DNA of 64,000 nucleotides from Lachnospiraceae bacterium UBA7050 (GTDB taxonomy: Bacteria; Bacillota; Clostridia; Lachnospirales; Lachnospiraceae). The notes under the pieces are model-generated. The model did no database searches and was not told where the DNA came from. It saw only the letters and a program-made list of their open reading frames with translations. Positions within the stretch are counted from its first letter, which is position 1, and each line of letters opens with the position of its first letter. Location of the stretch: NCBI GenBank assembly GCA_002493905.1, contig DLAJ01000022.1, forward strand, positions 89,905-153,904, in the 5' to 3' direction. Positions 25,375 to 33,826 of the stretch are shown here, piece after piece. The position numbers were made by a program, and so were the translations under genes.

Positions 25375-26234
25375 AATTCGTGATTGTGACGGGCATGAGC
25401 GGCGGCGGAAAGAGAACCGCTCTTAAAATGCTGGAAGATATCGGTTTTTATTGCGTCGATAATCTTCCTGTGGCGTTGATCGGTAAATTTGTGGAACTGA
25501 TTGCGAACCCGGGAAGTGAAGTGACGAAAGTCGCGCTTGGCATTGACGTGCGTGCAGGGCAGTCTTTTGATGAGCTTGTGGATATTTTGGATGATATTAA
25601 GAAGGCTGGTTATGTCTATGACATGCTTTTTATGGAAGCAAGCGATACGGTGCTGCTCAAACGCTATAAGGAGAGCAGGCGCATGCATCCGCTTTCACCG
25701 GAGGGGCGCGTGGAGGAAGGGATTCACAAGGAGCGCGCGATATTAAGACCGATCCGTGAAATTTCGGATTATGTCATTGATACGTCAAAACTTCTGACAC
25801 GCGAGCTGAAAGAGGAACTGGACCGTATTTTTATTGGAAATGAAGCGTACAATAGCCTTATCGTCAGTATCATGTCGTTTGGCTTTAAGTTTGGGATTCC
25901 GGCGGATGCGGATTTGGTGTTTGACGTGCGTTTCCTGCCAAATCCTTTCTATATTGATGAGCTTAAGCATCTGACCGGACAGGACAAGGCTGTGCAGGAT
26001 TATGTGAAATCGTTTCCAGAGACGGAACAGTTTATGGAAAAACTGACCGATATGATCCGTTTTTTAATTCCCAATTATGTAAAAGAGGGAAAATACCAGC
26101 TTGTGATCGCGATCGGCTGTACGGGAGGAAAGCACCGCAGCGTCACACTTGCCAACGAGCTGTATGACCGTCTTAAGGATCAGGGCGAATATGGTTTGAC
26201 AATTGGACACCGGGATATCCGGCAGGGGGGATAA
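25371..26234 (+). CDS. rapZ: RNase adapter / nucleotide-binding protein RapZ (YvcJ)
   Basis: A 287-residue P-loop protein. Walker A GMSGGGKRTAL is at residues 6-16 and the C-terminal domain has GCTGGKHRSV. In E. coli RapZ guides RNase E to the GlmZ sRNA; in Firmicutes YvcJ binds UDP-GlcNAc and affects competence and envelope metabolism, so the exact role here is not fixed. It overlaps murB and its stop abuts the whiA ATG, so the three genes are co-translated. Confidence 0.95.
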   Translation: MKFVIVTGMSGGGKRTALKMLEDIGFYCVDNLPVALIGKFVELIANPGSEVTKVALGIDVRAGQSFDELVDILDDIKKAGYVYDMLFMEASDTVLLKRYKESRRMHPLSPEGRVEEGIHKERAILRPIREISDYVIDTSKLLTRELKEELDRIFIGNEAYNSLIVSIMSFGFKFGIPADADLVFDVRFLPNPFYIDELKHLTGQDKAVQDYVKSFPETEQFMEKLTDMIRFLIPNYVKEGKYQLVIAIGCTGGKHRSVTLANELYDRLKDQGEYGLTIGHRDIRQGG

Positions 26235-27161
26235 ATGTCTTTTTCAGGAGAAGTCAAGGAAGAACTTTCCCAGCACTGCGGGCAGGCGCGGCATTGCCAG
26301 ATCGCTGAACTGGCAGCAATCTTAAATTGCTGCGGAGCGTATCGGGAAGCAGAGAATGGTATGCGCAGTTTGGAAATTTGTGCCGAAAATCATGCTGTAT
26401 TAAGAAAGTGCTTTACATTATTGAAAAAAACATTTAATATAGATACGGATATTTTCGAAAAAGCGTCTGCGGCGCAGGAAAAAGCGGGGATGGAACCGTT
26501 CACATTGACTGGCAGCCATGCTGTAGATGTGGCGGAGGCGTGCAGAATGACAACACCCGGAATGCAGGTGTCGCCGCTTCTGTTAAAGAACGCCTGCTGC
26601 CGGAGGGCTTATTTGAGGGGGACATATCTGTCGATCGGTTCTATGAGCAACCCTAAAAGAAGTTATCACCTTGAGTTCGTCTGCAGTGGCAGCGGACAGG
26701 CAGAGCAGTTATGCGGGGTACTTACGGGGTTTGAACTGGAGGCAAAGATCATCCGCCGCAAAAAGTATCATGTGGTTTACTTAAAGGAAGGCGCCTGTAT
26801 TGTCGATTTGCTCAATATCATGGAGGCGCATGTGTCGCTGATGGAGCTGGAAAACCTTCGGATCCTAAAGGATATCAGCAACCGCGTGAACCGGAGAGTC
26901 AACTGTGAGGCAGCGAATATCGTTAAGACGGTGAATGCTGCAAGCAGGCAGGTTGAGGACATTAAGCTGATACAGGAAATGCGGGGACTTTCGTCATTGC
27001 CGGAAAATCTGAGGAAAGCGGCGGAACTTCGCTTGGAATGGCCGGATGCAACGCTGGGAGAGCTGTCGGAGATGACAGTGCCGCCGATCGGAAAATCCGG
27101 TATGAACCACCGGCTCAGAAAACTCTCAGAGATTGCGGAAGAACTAAAAGGGAATGCATAA
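26235..27161 (+). CDS. whiA: DNA-binding protein WhiA
   Basis: A 308-residue protein with an N-terminal LAGLIDADG-like domain (LAAILNCCGAYR, CCRRAYLRGTYL) and a C-terminal helix-turn-helix with the WhiA signature TLGELSEMTVPPIGKSGMNH. WhiA affects cell division and chromosome segregation in Firmicutes and sporulation in Streptomyces. It starts at ATG directly after the rapZ stop with GGCAGGGGGGATAA upstream. YvcK, usually between these genes in Bacillus, is absent here. Confidence 0.95.
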   Translation: MSFSGEVKEELSQHCGQARHCQIAELAAILNCCGAYREAENGMRSLEICAENHAVLRKCFTLLKKTFNIDTDIFEKASAAQEKAGMEPFTLTGSHAVDVAEACRMTTPGMQVSPLLLKNACCRRAYLRGTYLSIGSMSNPKRSYHLEFVCSGSGQAEQLCGVLTGFELEAKIIRRKKYHVVYLKEGACIVDLLNIMEAHVSLMELENLRILKDISNRVNRRVNCEAANIVKTVNAASRQVEDIKLIQEMRGLSSLPENLRKAAELRLEWPDATLGELSEMTVPPIGKSGMNHRLRKLSEIAEELKGNA

Positions 27162-27251
27162 AGTTCAGGCATAATATAAACAAAACGGGGTATCGGCCAA
27201 GAGACAACGGGGAAAAGGGAATTTGCAGGAAGCAGGAAAAGAGGAGAGCTT

Positions 27252-27515
27252 ATGAAAAAGGAAACGATGTCGATTCAATTGGCAAACGGATTGGAGGCAA
27301 GACCAATTGCAGTCATGGTACAAATTGCAAGCCAGTTTGACAGCAAGATTTACCTTGAGGCAGAGGGAAAGAGGGTCAACGCAAAGAGCATCATGGGTAT
27401 GATGAGTCTCGGAATGGACGCGGGAGAGAACGTGACAATTGAGGCTGACGGTGAGGACGAAAATGCGGCGGTTGCCAAACTTGCAGATTTCCTGAGCGGA
27501 AAAGAAGTAAAATAA
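27252..27515 (+). CDS. Crh-like HPr paralogue with Glu at position 15
   Basis: An 87-residue HPr-fold protein. The active-site His15 used in PTS phosphotransfer is replaced by Glu (GLEARP, E15). Ser46, the HprK target, is kept in the normal context (NAKSIMG). This is the pattern of Crh, where B. subtilis has Gln15: a catabolite-repression cofactor phosphorylated by HprK that cannot carry sugar phosphate. Its place after whiA matches crh in the Bacillus yvcJKL-crh cluster. The start follows AGAGGAGAGCTT. A normal HPr must be encoded elsewhere if PTS sugars are used. Confidence 0.9.
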   Translation: MKKETMSIQLANGLEARPIAVMVQIASQFDSKIYLEAEGKRVNAKSIMGMMSLGMDAGENVTIEADGEDENAAVAKLADFLSGKEVK

Positions 27516-27653
27516 GTAAACGGAAATAAAGCTGCCGGGAAGGCGGCTTTTTCTGTGCACATCTTAAACTCATGAAAGGCAAATGTGGGGAGGTCTTTTA
27601 AGGGAAACACAGGCGGGGTGTCCCCTAAAAGAGACTCTTTCAGGGATACGGAT

Positions 27654-28541
27654 ATGAAGAAAAAAGCATTGTTTATTTTTAATCCGCATGCCGGAAAAGG
27701 GCAGATTAAGACGAGGCTTTTGGATGTGGTGGATAAACTCACAAAGGATGGTTATGACGTGACAGTGCATCCGACGCAGAGCAGGGGCGATGCAGTGACC
27801 GTTGTTTCGGAAAGCGCAGGGGAATATGATCTCTGTGTCTGTTCAGGAGGGGACGGCACGCTTGACGAAGTCGTAACCGGAATGATGAGAACTGACGTGC
27901 GTATACCAATCGGCTATCTTCCGACAGGCTCTACGAATGATTTTGCAAACAGCTTAAAAATTCCTAAAAAAGCGTCTGCGGCAATTGAAGCTGCGGTACA
28001 TGGAAGACCGTTTTTGTGCGATATCGGAAGGTTTAACGATGATGTATTTGTCTACATTGCAGCATTCGGGCTTTTTACGGATGTTTCCTACGAGACGCGG
28101 CAGGAAATGAAAAATATATTTGGACATATGGCGTATATTTTGGAGGGAATGACAAGGCTTTCTTCCATTAAGTCCTATAATGTGACGGTGACGGCGGATG
28201 GGAAAAAATTTGAAGGGGATTATTTATATGGAATGGTGACAAATTCTCATTCCGTGGGAGGATTTCAGAACATAACGGGAAAAAACGTGGAGTTGGATGA
28301 TGGTCTTTTTGAGGTTACGCTGATTAAACGTCCCCGTAATGTCGTGGAACTGAACCAGATTGCCGCGGCGCTGATCGGCGGTCGTTTTGATACGCAGCAG
28401 ATGAACAGTTTTAAGGCGGCAGATATTATTTTTGAGACAAAAGAGGCGGTACCATGGACACTTGACGGGGAGTTCGGCGGAGAACACCGCAGGGTGAAGG
28501 TGCACAATGAACATCATGCACTCCGGTTTCTGGTGCCGTGA
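27654..28541 (+). CDS. Diacylglycerol kinase-type lipid kinase (YegS/DgkB-like)
   Basis: A 295-residue enzyme that would phosphorylate diacylglycerol or a related lipid. Signature segments are IFNPHAGKGQ near 8, CSGGDGTLDEVV near 64 and LPTGSTNDFANSL near 88. A C-terminal domain follows with WTLDGEFGGEH. I choose ATG 27654 (MKKKALFIF) preceded by AGGGATACGGAT; the upstream in-frame ATG 27585 would add a non-conserved 23 residues. It stands alone before a bidirectional terminator. Confidence 0.9.
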   Translation: MKKKALFIFNPHAGKGQIKTRLLDVVDKLTKDGYDVTVHPTQSRGDAVTVVSESAGEYDLCVCSGGDGTLDEVVTGMMRTDVRIPIGYLPTGSTNDFANSLKIPKKASAAIEAAVHGRPFLCDIGRFNDDVFVYIAAFGLFTDVSYETRQEMKNIFGHMAYILEGMTRLSSIKSYNVTVTADGKKFEGDYLYGMVTNSHSVGGFQNITGKNVELDDGLFEVTLIKRPRNVVELNQIAAALIGGRFDTQQMNSFKAADIIFETKEAVPWTLDGEFGGEHRRVKVHNEHHALRFLVP

Positions 28542-28600
28542 CAGACAATTTCGGTATCCTGTAAGTGTCGTGCGCCGGCACTATGTGTCAGAGGAACTCA

Positions 28601-28632
28601 AAAAGACTTTCGCGTTAGCGGAAGTCTTTTTC
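28601..28632. terminator. Bidirectional terminator, lipid kinase / symporter
   Basis: A 13-bp stem AAAAGACTTTCGC / GCGGAAGTCTTTT with loop GTTA (one G-U) has A and T runs on both sides. The stop codon of the converging symporter gene lies in the loop. Its AAAGACTT core recurs in hairpins at 30519 and 50339. Confidence 0.85.
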
Positions 28633-30405
28633 GTACTGACGGATATCTGCCGCGACTTCGCCGCTTAGGGCGAGCAGGCAGAGCAGATTTGGGATTGACA
28701 TGAGCGCATTGGCGATATTAGAGAAATTCCATACGATATCAAGAGCAGCATTTGCACCCAAAAAGACGGCACAGGAAAACACGAATCGGTAGAATAGGTT
28801 GTACTTGTGCGTACGCATTAAAAATTCAAAGGAACGTTCACCGAGATATTCCCATCCAAGAATAGTTGAAAAAGCAAATAAGACGATGCTGACAGTCAGA
28901 AGATAAGCGCCCGTGCTGCCGAGACCGCTTCGAAAGGCGGCAATCGTAAGCGCAGCTCCTGTGAGCGGTTTCGCATATTTATAAGTACCGTCCGCGCGAA
29001 AGAGAAAAACGTACCCATGCGGACTGCGCCATGCACCGGTGAGGCTGTTTTGCTCCGCAGGAGCCAGGGACTCCCCGTGACCGGGAGAGCGGATTTCCGC
29101 ACTGTCATCCGGAAGGCGGTCGGGCATGCTTTCTGCGTTGCCATCAAGAAGACGATGGGACAGATTTTCCGCTTCAGTGTCCGGTATACGGGTCAGCGTG
29201 ACGGCAGCATCCGTCTGAAAAAACGACGCAGCGTCCGGCGCGGAGGATTCCTGATCAAACAGGAGGGTAAGAGAAGAAGCGTCCCTGCCGGCGATCTCAT
29301 AGACGGCGGGCAGCTCAGGGCTGGTGCTGTTTAAGAATACAAGCTGCCCGGAATGATGCGCATAGGTGCCGGAGTCCATTGTCTGCATGGTTCCGAGCAC
29401 GCCGCTGCACATGATGCATAGTCCTGTGACGCTGCATATGATGATCGTGTCCAGAAAGGGAGCAGTCATATTGAGATAACCCTGACGGACAGGACTGCCG
29501 GCGGCGGAGGCGGCAGTAATGGCAGCGGAGCCCATACCTGCTTCATTGGAGAAAACACCGCGCGCAACGCCATAGCGCATAGCGCGCAGACCGGATGCCG
29601 TGATTGTGCCGAGGATGCCGCCTGTTGCAGCTTTTGTCGAAAATGCCATTGTTACGATCTGCATAAGGCTTTGCGGTATGTTCCGGTAATGTACTGCCAG
29701 TACGATCATGCCGGCGGCGATATAGAGGAATGCCATGGACGGCACGAGCACGGATGCAATTTTCGAAATGGAGCGGATGCCGCCGACGATGATGAGCAGG
29801 GTCAGGATAGTAAGGACCATTCCTGTCATGCGGGTGGAAATTGAAAATGTGCTGCTCAGCGCGTCTGCAATCGAGTTAGCCTGCGTCATATTACCGATGC
29901 CGAAAGAAGAGATTACGGCAAACAGGGCAAACAGGAAGCCGAGTACGGCCCCTGCGCGGCGGTTCGGAAAGGCATTTTTTAGCGTATACATGGGTCCGCC
30001 CACAGTTTCGCCGCGCAGGTTTGTCTCGCGGTACTTTACTGCGAGCATGCATTCGCTGAATTTGGAGGCGATGCCGAAAGCTGCTGCGATCCACATCCAT
30101 ACAAGCGCGCCCGGGCCGCCTAAAACCAGAGCTGTTGAGACACCGATCATATTGCCTGTACCTATGGTCGCCGCGAGAGAGGTCATCAATGCGGCGAAGG
30201 GAGAAATACCGCCGGATGTGCTGCCGGAAGCCGCTGCCCGCGAGCTGCGTCCAAACGTGCTCTTAAGAGCGCGGGGGAGCCGGCGCCATGGAAGAAAGCG
30301 GGTACGGATACAAAGTACGATTCCGGTGCCGACAAGAAGTACAAGCATATAGGGACCCCAGACAAAGGCATCCACGGTGTTAAGAATCCGGGAAAAGGTG
30401 TTCAT
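28615..30405 (-). CDS. Sodium:alanine/glycine symporter (AGCS family) with large insert
   Basis: A 596-residue transporter; the family is usually about 450-480. N-terminal motifs are typical: GTGIVLCIRTRF, PFAALMTSLAATIGTGNMIGV and GGPGALVWMW, then GVARGVFSNEAGMGSAAITAA. Between residues about 345 and 480, a Ser/Asp/Glu-rich segment of about 135 residues is inserted before the expected GAALTIAAFRSGLGS and FAFSTILGWEYLGE segments. The insert contains LTGAWRSPHGYVFLFRADGTYKY, resembling a small beta-rich module, and would sit in an extramembrane loop. Na+-driven uptake of alanine or glycine is expected from family. No strong ribosome binding site is visible before ATG. Confidence 0.9.
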   Translation of the reverse strand: MNTFSRILNTVDAFVWGPYMLVLLVGTGIVLCIRTRFLPWRRLPRALKSTFGRSSRAAASGSTSGGISPFAALMTSLAATIGTGNMIGVSTALVLGGPGALVWMWIAAAFGIASKFSECMLAVKYRETNLRGETVGGPMYTLKNAFPNRRAGAVLGFLFALFAVISSFGIGNMTQANSIADALSSTFSISTRMTGMVLTILTLLIIVGGIRSISKIASVLVPSMAFLYIAAGMIVLAVHYRNIPQSLMQIVTMAFSTKAATGGILGTITASGLRAMRYGVARGVFSNEAGMGSAAITAASAAGSPVRQGYLNMTAPFLDTIIICSVTGLCIMCSGVLGTMQTMDSGTYAHHSGQLVFLNSTSPELPAVYEIAGRDASSLTLLFDQESSAPDAASFFQTDAAVTLTRIPDTEAENLSHRLLDGNAESMPDRLPDDSAEIRSPGHGESLAPAEQNSLTGAWRSPHGYVFLFRADGTYKYAKPLTGAALTIAAFRSGLGSTGAYLLTVSIVLFAFSTILGWEYLGERSFEFLMRTHKYNLFYRFVFSCAVFLGANAALDIVWNFSNIANALMSIPNLLCLLALSGEVAADIRQYEKDFR

Positions 30406-30518
30406 GGAAGACGCGCTTTCTTAGATGGATAGGAAATCATTTAATCCGGCAGGAACCGCATCTGCGATTCTTCTTACAGGAAAGACATCAACTCTAGAGA
30501 AATTCGCAAAACGAATCC

Positions 30519-30656
30519 AAAAGACTTTCGCGTTAGTGAAAGTCTTTGTATCATAGGAAAGTCCTCCGAACTTCCCTATGATACAAAAACGCTCCGCTAG
30601 GATGCACACGCAAACGCAAATGAAAATGTCGCTTGAAAGCGACGCGTTTGCGGCGC
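30519..30656. repeat. Block of three tandem hairpins, possible small RNA
   Basis: H1 at 30519-30547 is AAAGACTTTC / GAAAGTCTTT. H2 at 30548-30584 is GTATCATAGG / CCTATGATAC with extended imperfect pairing. H3 at 30609-30652 has outer arms CGCAAACGC / GCGTTTGCG enclosing GTCGCTT / AAGCGAC. They are directly followed by a strong terminator hairpin. The block could be a structured RNA of about 170 nt or a cluster of decayed repeat elements. Confidence 0.5.
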
Positions 30657-30685
30657 AGAATTTCGCAGAGCGAAATTCTTTTTTA
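30657..30685 (+). terminator. Strong intrinsic terminator ending the hairpin block
   Basis: A perfect 10-bp stem AGAATTTCGC / GCGAAATTCT with loop AGA is followed by TTTTTTATA on the plus strand. No plus-strand coding gene ends here, so the terminated transcript would be the hairpin block itself. Confidence 0.7.
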
Positions 30686-30983
30686 TAATATATCAGAAGA
30701 CAGGCAGTGATATGACTGAAAACGATGTCATAACAGATCTGAGGGTACGGATAAAAGGTCCTGAAAAGGGAGGATGCCGGATAACCTGCGTTATCCGGCA
30801 TTTATTATGAAAAAGTTATTTGAAAGTGTGTAATCGCTTTGTTGTATTGGATGATTTTAGTATATCCCCGAAGTATGGATAAAGAATGATTATGAAATTA
30901 AGTTTCTTTGAATTATAAATGAACAAAATGTGAACAAGTGGATCTGAACCAAAAGAATCTTGCTTTTTTTTCACGTTTAGCTG

Positions 30984-31012
30984 TTTTCATTTTGGAAGGA
31001 ATAGGATATAAT
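30984..31012 (+). promoter_or_regulatory. Promoter for fructose-bisphosphate aldolase
   Basis: TTTTCA (30984-30989), a 17-bp spacer and a perfect TATAAT (31007-31012) lie 61 bp upstream of the ATG. Confidence 0.55.
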
Positions 31013-31072
31013 AGGGATGATTAGGAGCCAAGGGGCTGTTAAGACATCATAATAAAGAAAGGATGAAAGATT

Positions 31073-32011
31073 ATGCCATTAGTTACAACTACTGAAATGT
31101 TTAAGAAAGCATATGAAGGCGGCTATGCAATCGGCGCTTTCAATGTCAACAACATGGAGATCGTACAGGGTATCACGGAGGCATGCGCTGAAGAGAATGC
31201 ACCTGTTATTCTGCAGGTATCCAAAGGCGCGCGCGCTTATGCAAATCACAATTATCTCGTAAAGCTTGTGGAGGCTGCTACGATCTGCTATCCTGAGCTT
31301 CCGATTGCGCTGCACTTAGATCACGGTCCGGATTTTGAAACCTGCAAGTCCTGTATTGACGGCGGCTTTACCTCTGTCATGATCGACGCTTCCTCCAAGC
31401 CGTTTGAGGAGAACATCGAGATCACAAAGAAAGTCGTAGAATATGCGCATGAGCATGGCGTTGTTGTTGAGGCTGAGCTTGGTACATTGGCAGGCGTAGA
31501 AGACGATGTAAAGGTATCTGCAGAGGATTCTTCTTATACACATCCTGAGCAGGTAGAGGAATTTGTTTCGAGAACAGGCTGCGATTCCCTTGCGATCGCA
31601 ATCGGTACAAGTCATGGCGCTTATAAGTTTAAGCCGGGCACGAAGCCGCAGCTTCGCTTTGACGTGCTGCATGAGTGTGAGAAGAGAATCCCGGGATTCC
31701 CGATCGTGCTTCATGGTTCTTCTTCTGTTCCGCAGGAATATGTTGAAATGGTAAATACTTACGGTGGCGCAATGCCTGGCGCAATCGGCGTGCCGGAGGA
31801 TCAGCTTCGTGAAGCAGCGCGTTCTGCAGTATGTAAGATCAACATTGATTCCGATTTACGTCTTGCAATGACCGGAACGATCCGTAAGTTCTTTGCAGAG
31901 CATCCGGACAAGTTCGATCCGCGCGAATACTTAAAGCCGGCGCGTGCGAACATTAAGGAGCTTGTTCGTCATAAGCTGATCGACGTACTTGGCTGCAACG
32001 GCAAGGCATAA
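31073..32011 (+). CDS. fba: Class II fructose-1,6-bisphosphate aldolase
   Basis: This enzyme cleaves fructose-1,6-bisphosphate to DHAP and glyceraldehyde-3-phosphate in glycolysis. The 312-residue zinc-dependent protein shows AIGAFNVNNMEIVQ near the N-terminus, LHLDHGPDFE with zinc-ligand His, EAELGTLAGVEDDV, AIAIGTSHGAYKF (second zinc site) and VLHGSSSVPQE, then the NIDSDLRLAMT phosphate-binding segment. The start follows AGAAAGGATGAAAGATT. Monocistronic, with strong promoter and terminator. Codon use looks highly biased, as for an abundant protein. Confidence 0.96.
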   Translation: MPLVTTTEMFKKAYEGGYAIGAFNVNNMEIVQGITEACAEENAPVILQVSKGARAYANHNYLVKLVEAATICYPELPIALHLDHGPDFETCKSCIDGGFTSVMIDASSKPFEENIEITKKVVEYAHEHGVVVEAELGTLAGVEDDVKVSAEDSSYTHPEQVEEFVSRTGCDSLAIAIGTSHGAYKFKPGTKPQLRFDVLHECEKRIPGFPIVLHGSSSVPQEYVEMVNTYGGAMPGAIGVPEDQLREAARSAVCKINIDSDLRLAMTGTIRKFFAEHPDKFDPREYLKPARANIKELVRHKLIDVLGCNGKA

Positions 32012-32012
32012 A

Positions 32013-32041
32013 AAAGATTTTGCGCGGTGCGCAAAATCTTT
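32013..32041 (+). terminator. Hairpin after fba
   Basis: A perfect 13-bp stem AAAGATTTTGCGC / GCGCAAAATCTTT with loop GGT begins two bases after the stop. The U-run is short, and a second hairpin AAAGAAATGCC / GGCATTTCTTT (32043-32067) follows directly. Confidence 0.75.
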
Positions 32042-32250
32042 CAAAGAAATGCCGTAGGCATTTCTTTTGGAGTGCCGTAGGCATTTCTTTTGGAATAAGT
32101 ATTTTTTCAGTGTATGTGGTGTAACCCCATAAATGGGGTTACACCTTTTTCTTTTGTCTGATCAGATAAACAGATAAGCGAATCCATTCCTGCAATAATG
32201 AAAAACCTTTGATTTTTCGCGTTTATTTGTGCATAGATGTCCATGGGTGT

Positions 32251-32320
32251 AAGTTTGAAAGTCCCTTTCAAACTACTTATTGGCGCATATCGCAGGCATT
32301 TGCCTGCGATATGCAGGGGT
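32251..32320 (+). repeat. Double-hairpin repeat element, copy 2
   Basis: It is nearly identical to 18752-18821: AGTTTGAAAG / CTTTCAAACT, then CATATCGCAGGC / GCCTGCGATATG, then CAGGGGT. It differs mainly in the hairpin loops and a GATGCA to GGCGCA change between the hairpins. Confidence 0.8.
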
Positions 32321-32434
32321 GTAATTAATCAAAAAAATAATAAGTAAAATGGTGAAAATAATCAATCTAAAAACTTGATAAAAGGTGAATATTATGGCAT
32401 ACTATCATTAATTTAAGACCTTGGAGGTTTGCTT

Positions 32435-33820
32435 ATGGAACGGATTGCAGCACAAAAATTGGTCGAATGGAATCATAACAAACGCAGAAAACCTTTAATT
32501 GTATGGGGGGCAAGACAGGTCGGAAAGACCTATCTTATCAAAGATATTTTTGCCGAAACTTATTATAAAGATCATTATATCTATATTGACTGCAAAATAG
32601 AGGATGAAATTAGCGATTTTTGCTCAAAAACCGCTAATGCGGGAAAGATCATTGAATATATCTCTTTGCGCAAGGGGATGCAGATTACGGAAAATACACT
32701 TTTGATATTTGATGAAGTGCAGGAATGTCCCAACATCATATCCTCGCTAAAATATTTTTGTCAGGATTTTAGACAGATTCCCGTTATTGCTACCGGCTCC
32801 ATGGTGCGCATTAAAATTCAAAGAGAAACACATAAGCGGGGTGCGGCGGATAACGGGAAATTCCTTTTCCCGGTAGGAAAAATAAACCAGATCACGGTTT
32901 ATCCAATGACCTTTGAAGAGTTTTTGATGAACAGTAATAAGGTGCTGTATGAGGCGGCAAAGAAAGCCTATGAAAGCAGGAAGCCTCTTGATACAAAGAT
33001 TCACGAACTGGCAATGGAGCAGGTATATAAATATCTGCTTGTAGGCGGTATGCCTGAAGCAGTAGACACCTATATTGACAGTGGAAATCTTCTTGAGTCC
33101 AGAGAAGTCCTTGAGGCTTTGTATGATAACTATCTTTCCGATATGGAATTGTATCAGGCAAGTCAGGAAGCGATTCTGCGTTCTCGCTCATTGTTTTCCA
33201 ATATTTATAAGGAGCTGAATAAAGAGTCCCGAAACTTCTCTCCGGGACTCATTGAAGAGAAGAGTAAAACGAGAGACTTCGCCACAGCGATTCAGTGGCT
33301 TACAATGGCGCATATCGTGAATCAGTCTTTTCAATTAAAGGAGCATATTACAATGCCGCTGATGCCGGATCATGAGAGTAATTTCCGTTTGTTTCTCTGT
33401 GATATTGGGATGTTTTCTTATCAAAGCGGAATCAATGCGGCATCATTTATATCGAGCGAAAGAGAAAATACGCTGTCGGGCATTTTCTTTGAGAATTTTG
33501 TTGCAGATGAATTGGCCGCAAAAGATCATAAGCTGTTTTATTGGAGAGGCAGAGCATCTGCCGAACTTGAATTTATTGTTGAATCGGATAGCAAGTTATA
33601 TCCAATTGATGTAAAAAAGGGCAGAGGTACGCTCAATTCCCTCAAAAAGTTTTCTGAACATAACAAATTCGGATATGCGATAAAGGTTTCTAAAAATAAT
33701 TATGGTTATGACCATGATCAAAAGCTATTGACCGTACCTTTTTACTTTTTCCCATTTGTTGCAAAGGACCTGGCAGATGGGAAAATGGACGTATCAGCAT
33801 CACCTGATGATACCGAATAA
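32435..33820 (+). CDS. AAA ATPase with DUF4143 domain
   Basis: A 461-residue protein of the AAA_14/DUF4143 family. Walker A is GARQVGKTYL (about 23-32), Walker B LLIFDEVQECP near 90, and a sensor-like VIATGSMV near 112. The C-terminal DUF4143 region contains FYWRGRASAELEFIVE and PIDVKKG, resembling a PD-(D/E)XK core. Function of the family is unknown; such genes are abundant, solitary and often horizontally acquired. Start ATG 32435 has GGAGG seven bases upstream. The gene is more AT-rich than its neighbours and is preceded by a repeat element, which suggests transfer. Confidence 0.88.
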   Translation: MERIAAQKLVEWNHNKRRKPLIVWGARQVGKTYLIKDIFAETYYKDHYIYIDCKIEDEISDFCSKTANAGKIIEYISLRKGMQITENTLLIFDEVQECPNIISSLKYFCQDFRQIPVIATGSMVRIKIQRETHKRGAADNGKFLFPVGKINQITVYPMTFEEFLMNSNKVLYEAAKKAYESRKPLDTKIHELAMEQVYKYLLVGGMPEAVDTYIDSGNLLESREVLEALYDNYLSDMELYQASQEAILRSRSLFSNIYKELNKESRNFSPGLIEEKSKTRDFATAIQWLTMAHIVNQSFQLKEHITMPLMPDHESNFRLFLCDIGMFSYQSGINAASFISSERENTLSGIFFENFVADELAAKDHKLFYWRGRASAELEFIVESDSKLYPIDVKKGRGTLNSLKKFSEHNKFGYAIKVSKNNYGYDHDQKLLTVPFYFFPFVAKDLADGKMDVSASPDDTE

Positions 33821-33826
33821 AAGCGG

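Larger units (their letters stand above)
30406..31072. other. 667-bp gene-free region with hairpin block and fba promoter
   Basis: This stretch holds a block of hairpins at 30519-30685 (described separately), an AT-rich spacer and the aldolase promoter at 30984-31012. A minus-strand frame of 126 codons (30421-30801) runs straight through the hairpins without a ribosome binding site or recognisable motif. I regard it as spurious. Confidence 0.5.
32012..32434. other. Intergenic region with hairpins and repeat element
   Basis: After the fba terminator come a hairpin at 32043-32067 and a direct repeat of GCCGTAGGCATTTCTTTTGG (32051 and 32074). A further AGGGG-free stretch with palindromic GGGGTTACACC/GTGTAACCCC around 32121-32144 follows. 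The double-hairpin repeat lies at 32251-32320. The last 100 bp are AT-rich and end in the GGAGG of the DUF4143 gene. No coding region is supported. Confidence 0.5.

Noticed and set aside
30421..30801. 126-codon minus-strand frame in the gene-free region before fba
   Set aside because: It runs through four hairpins and a terminator, has no ribosome binding site, and its composition (Cys/Val runs) follows the inverted repeats.
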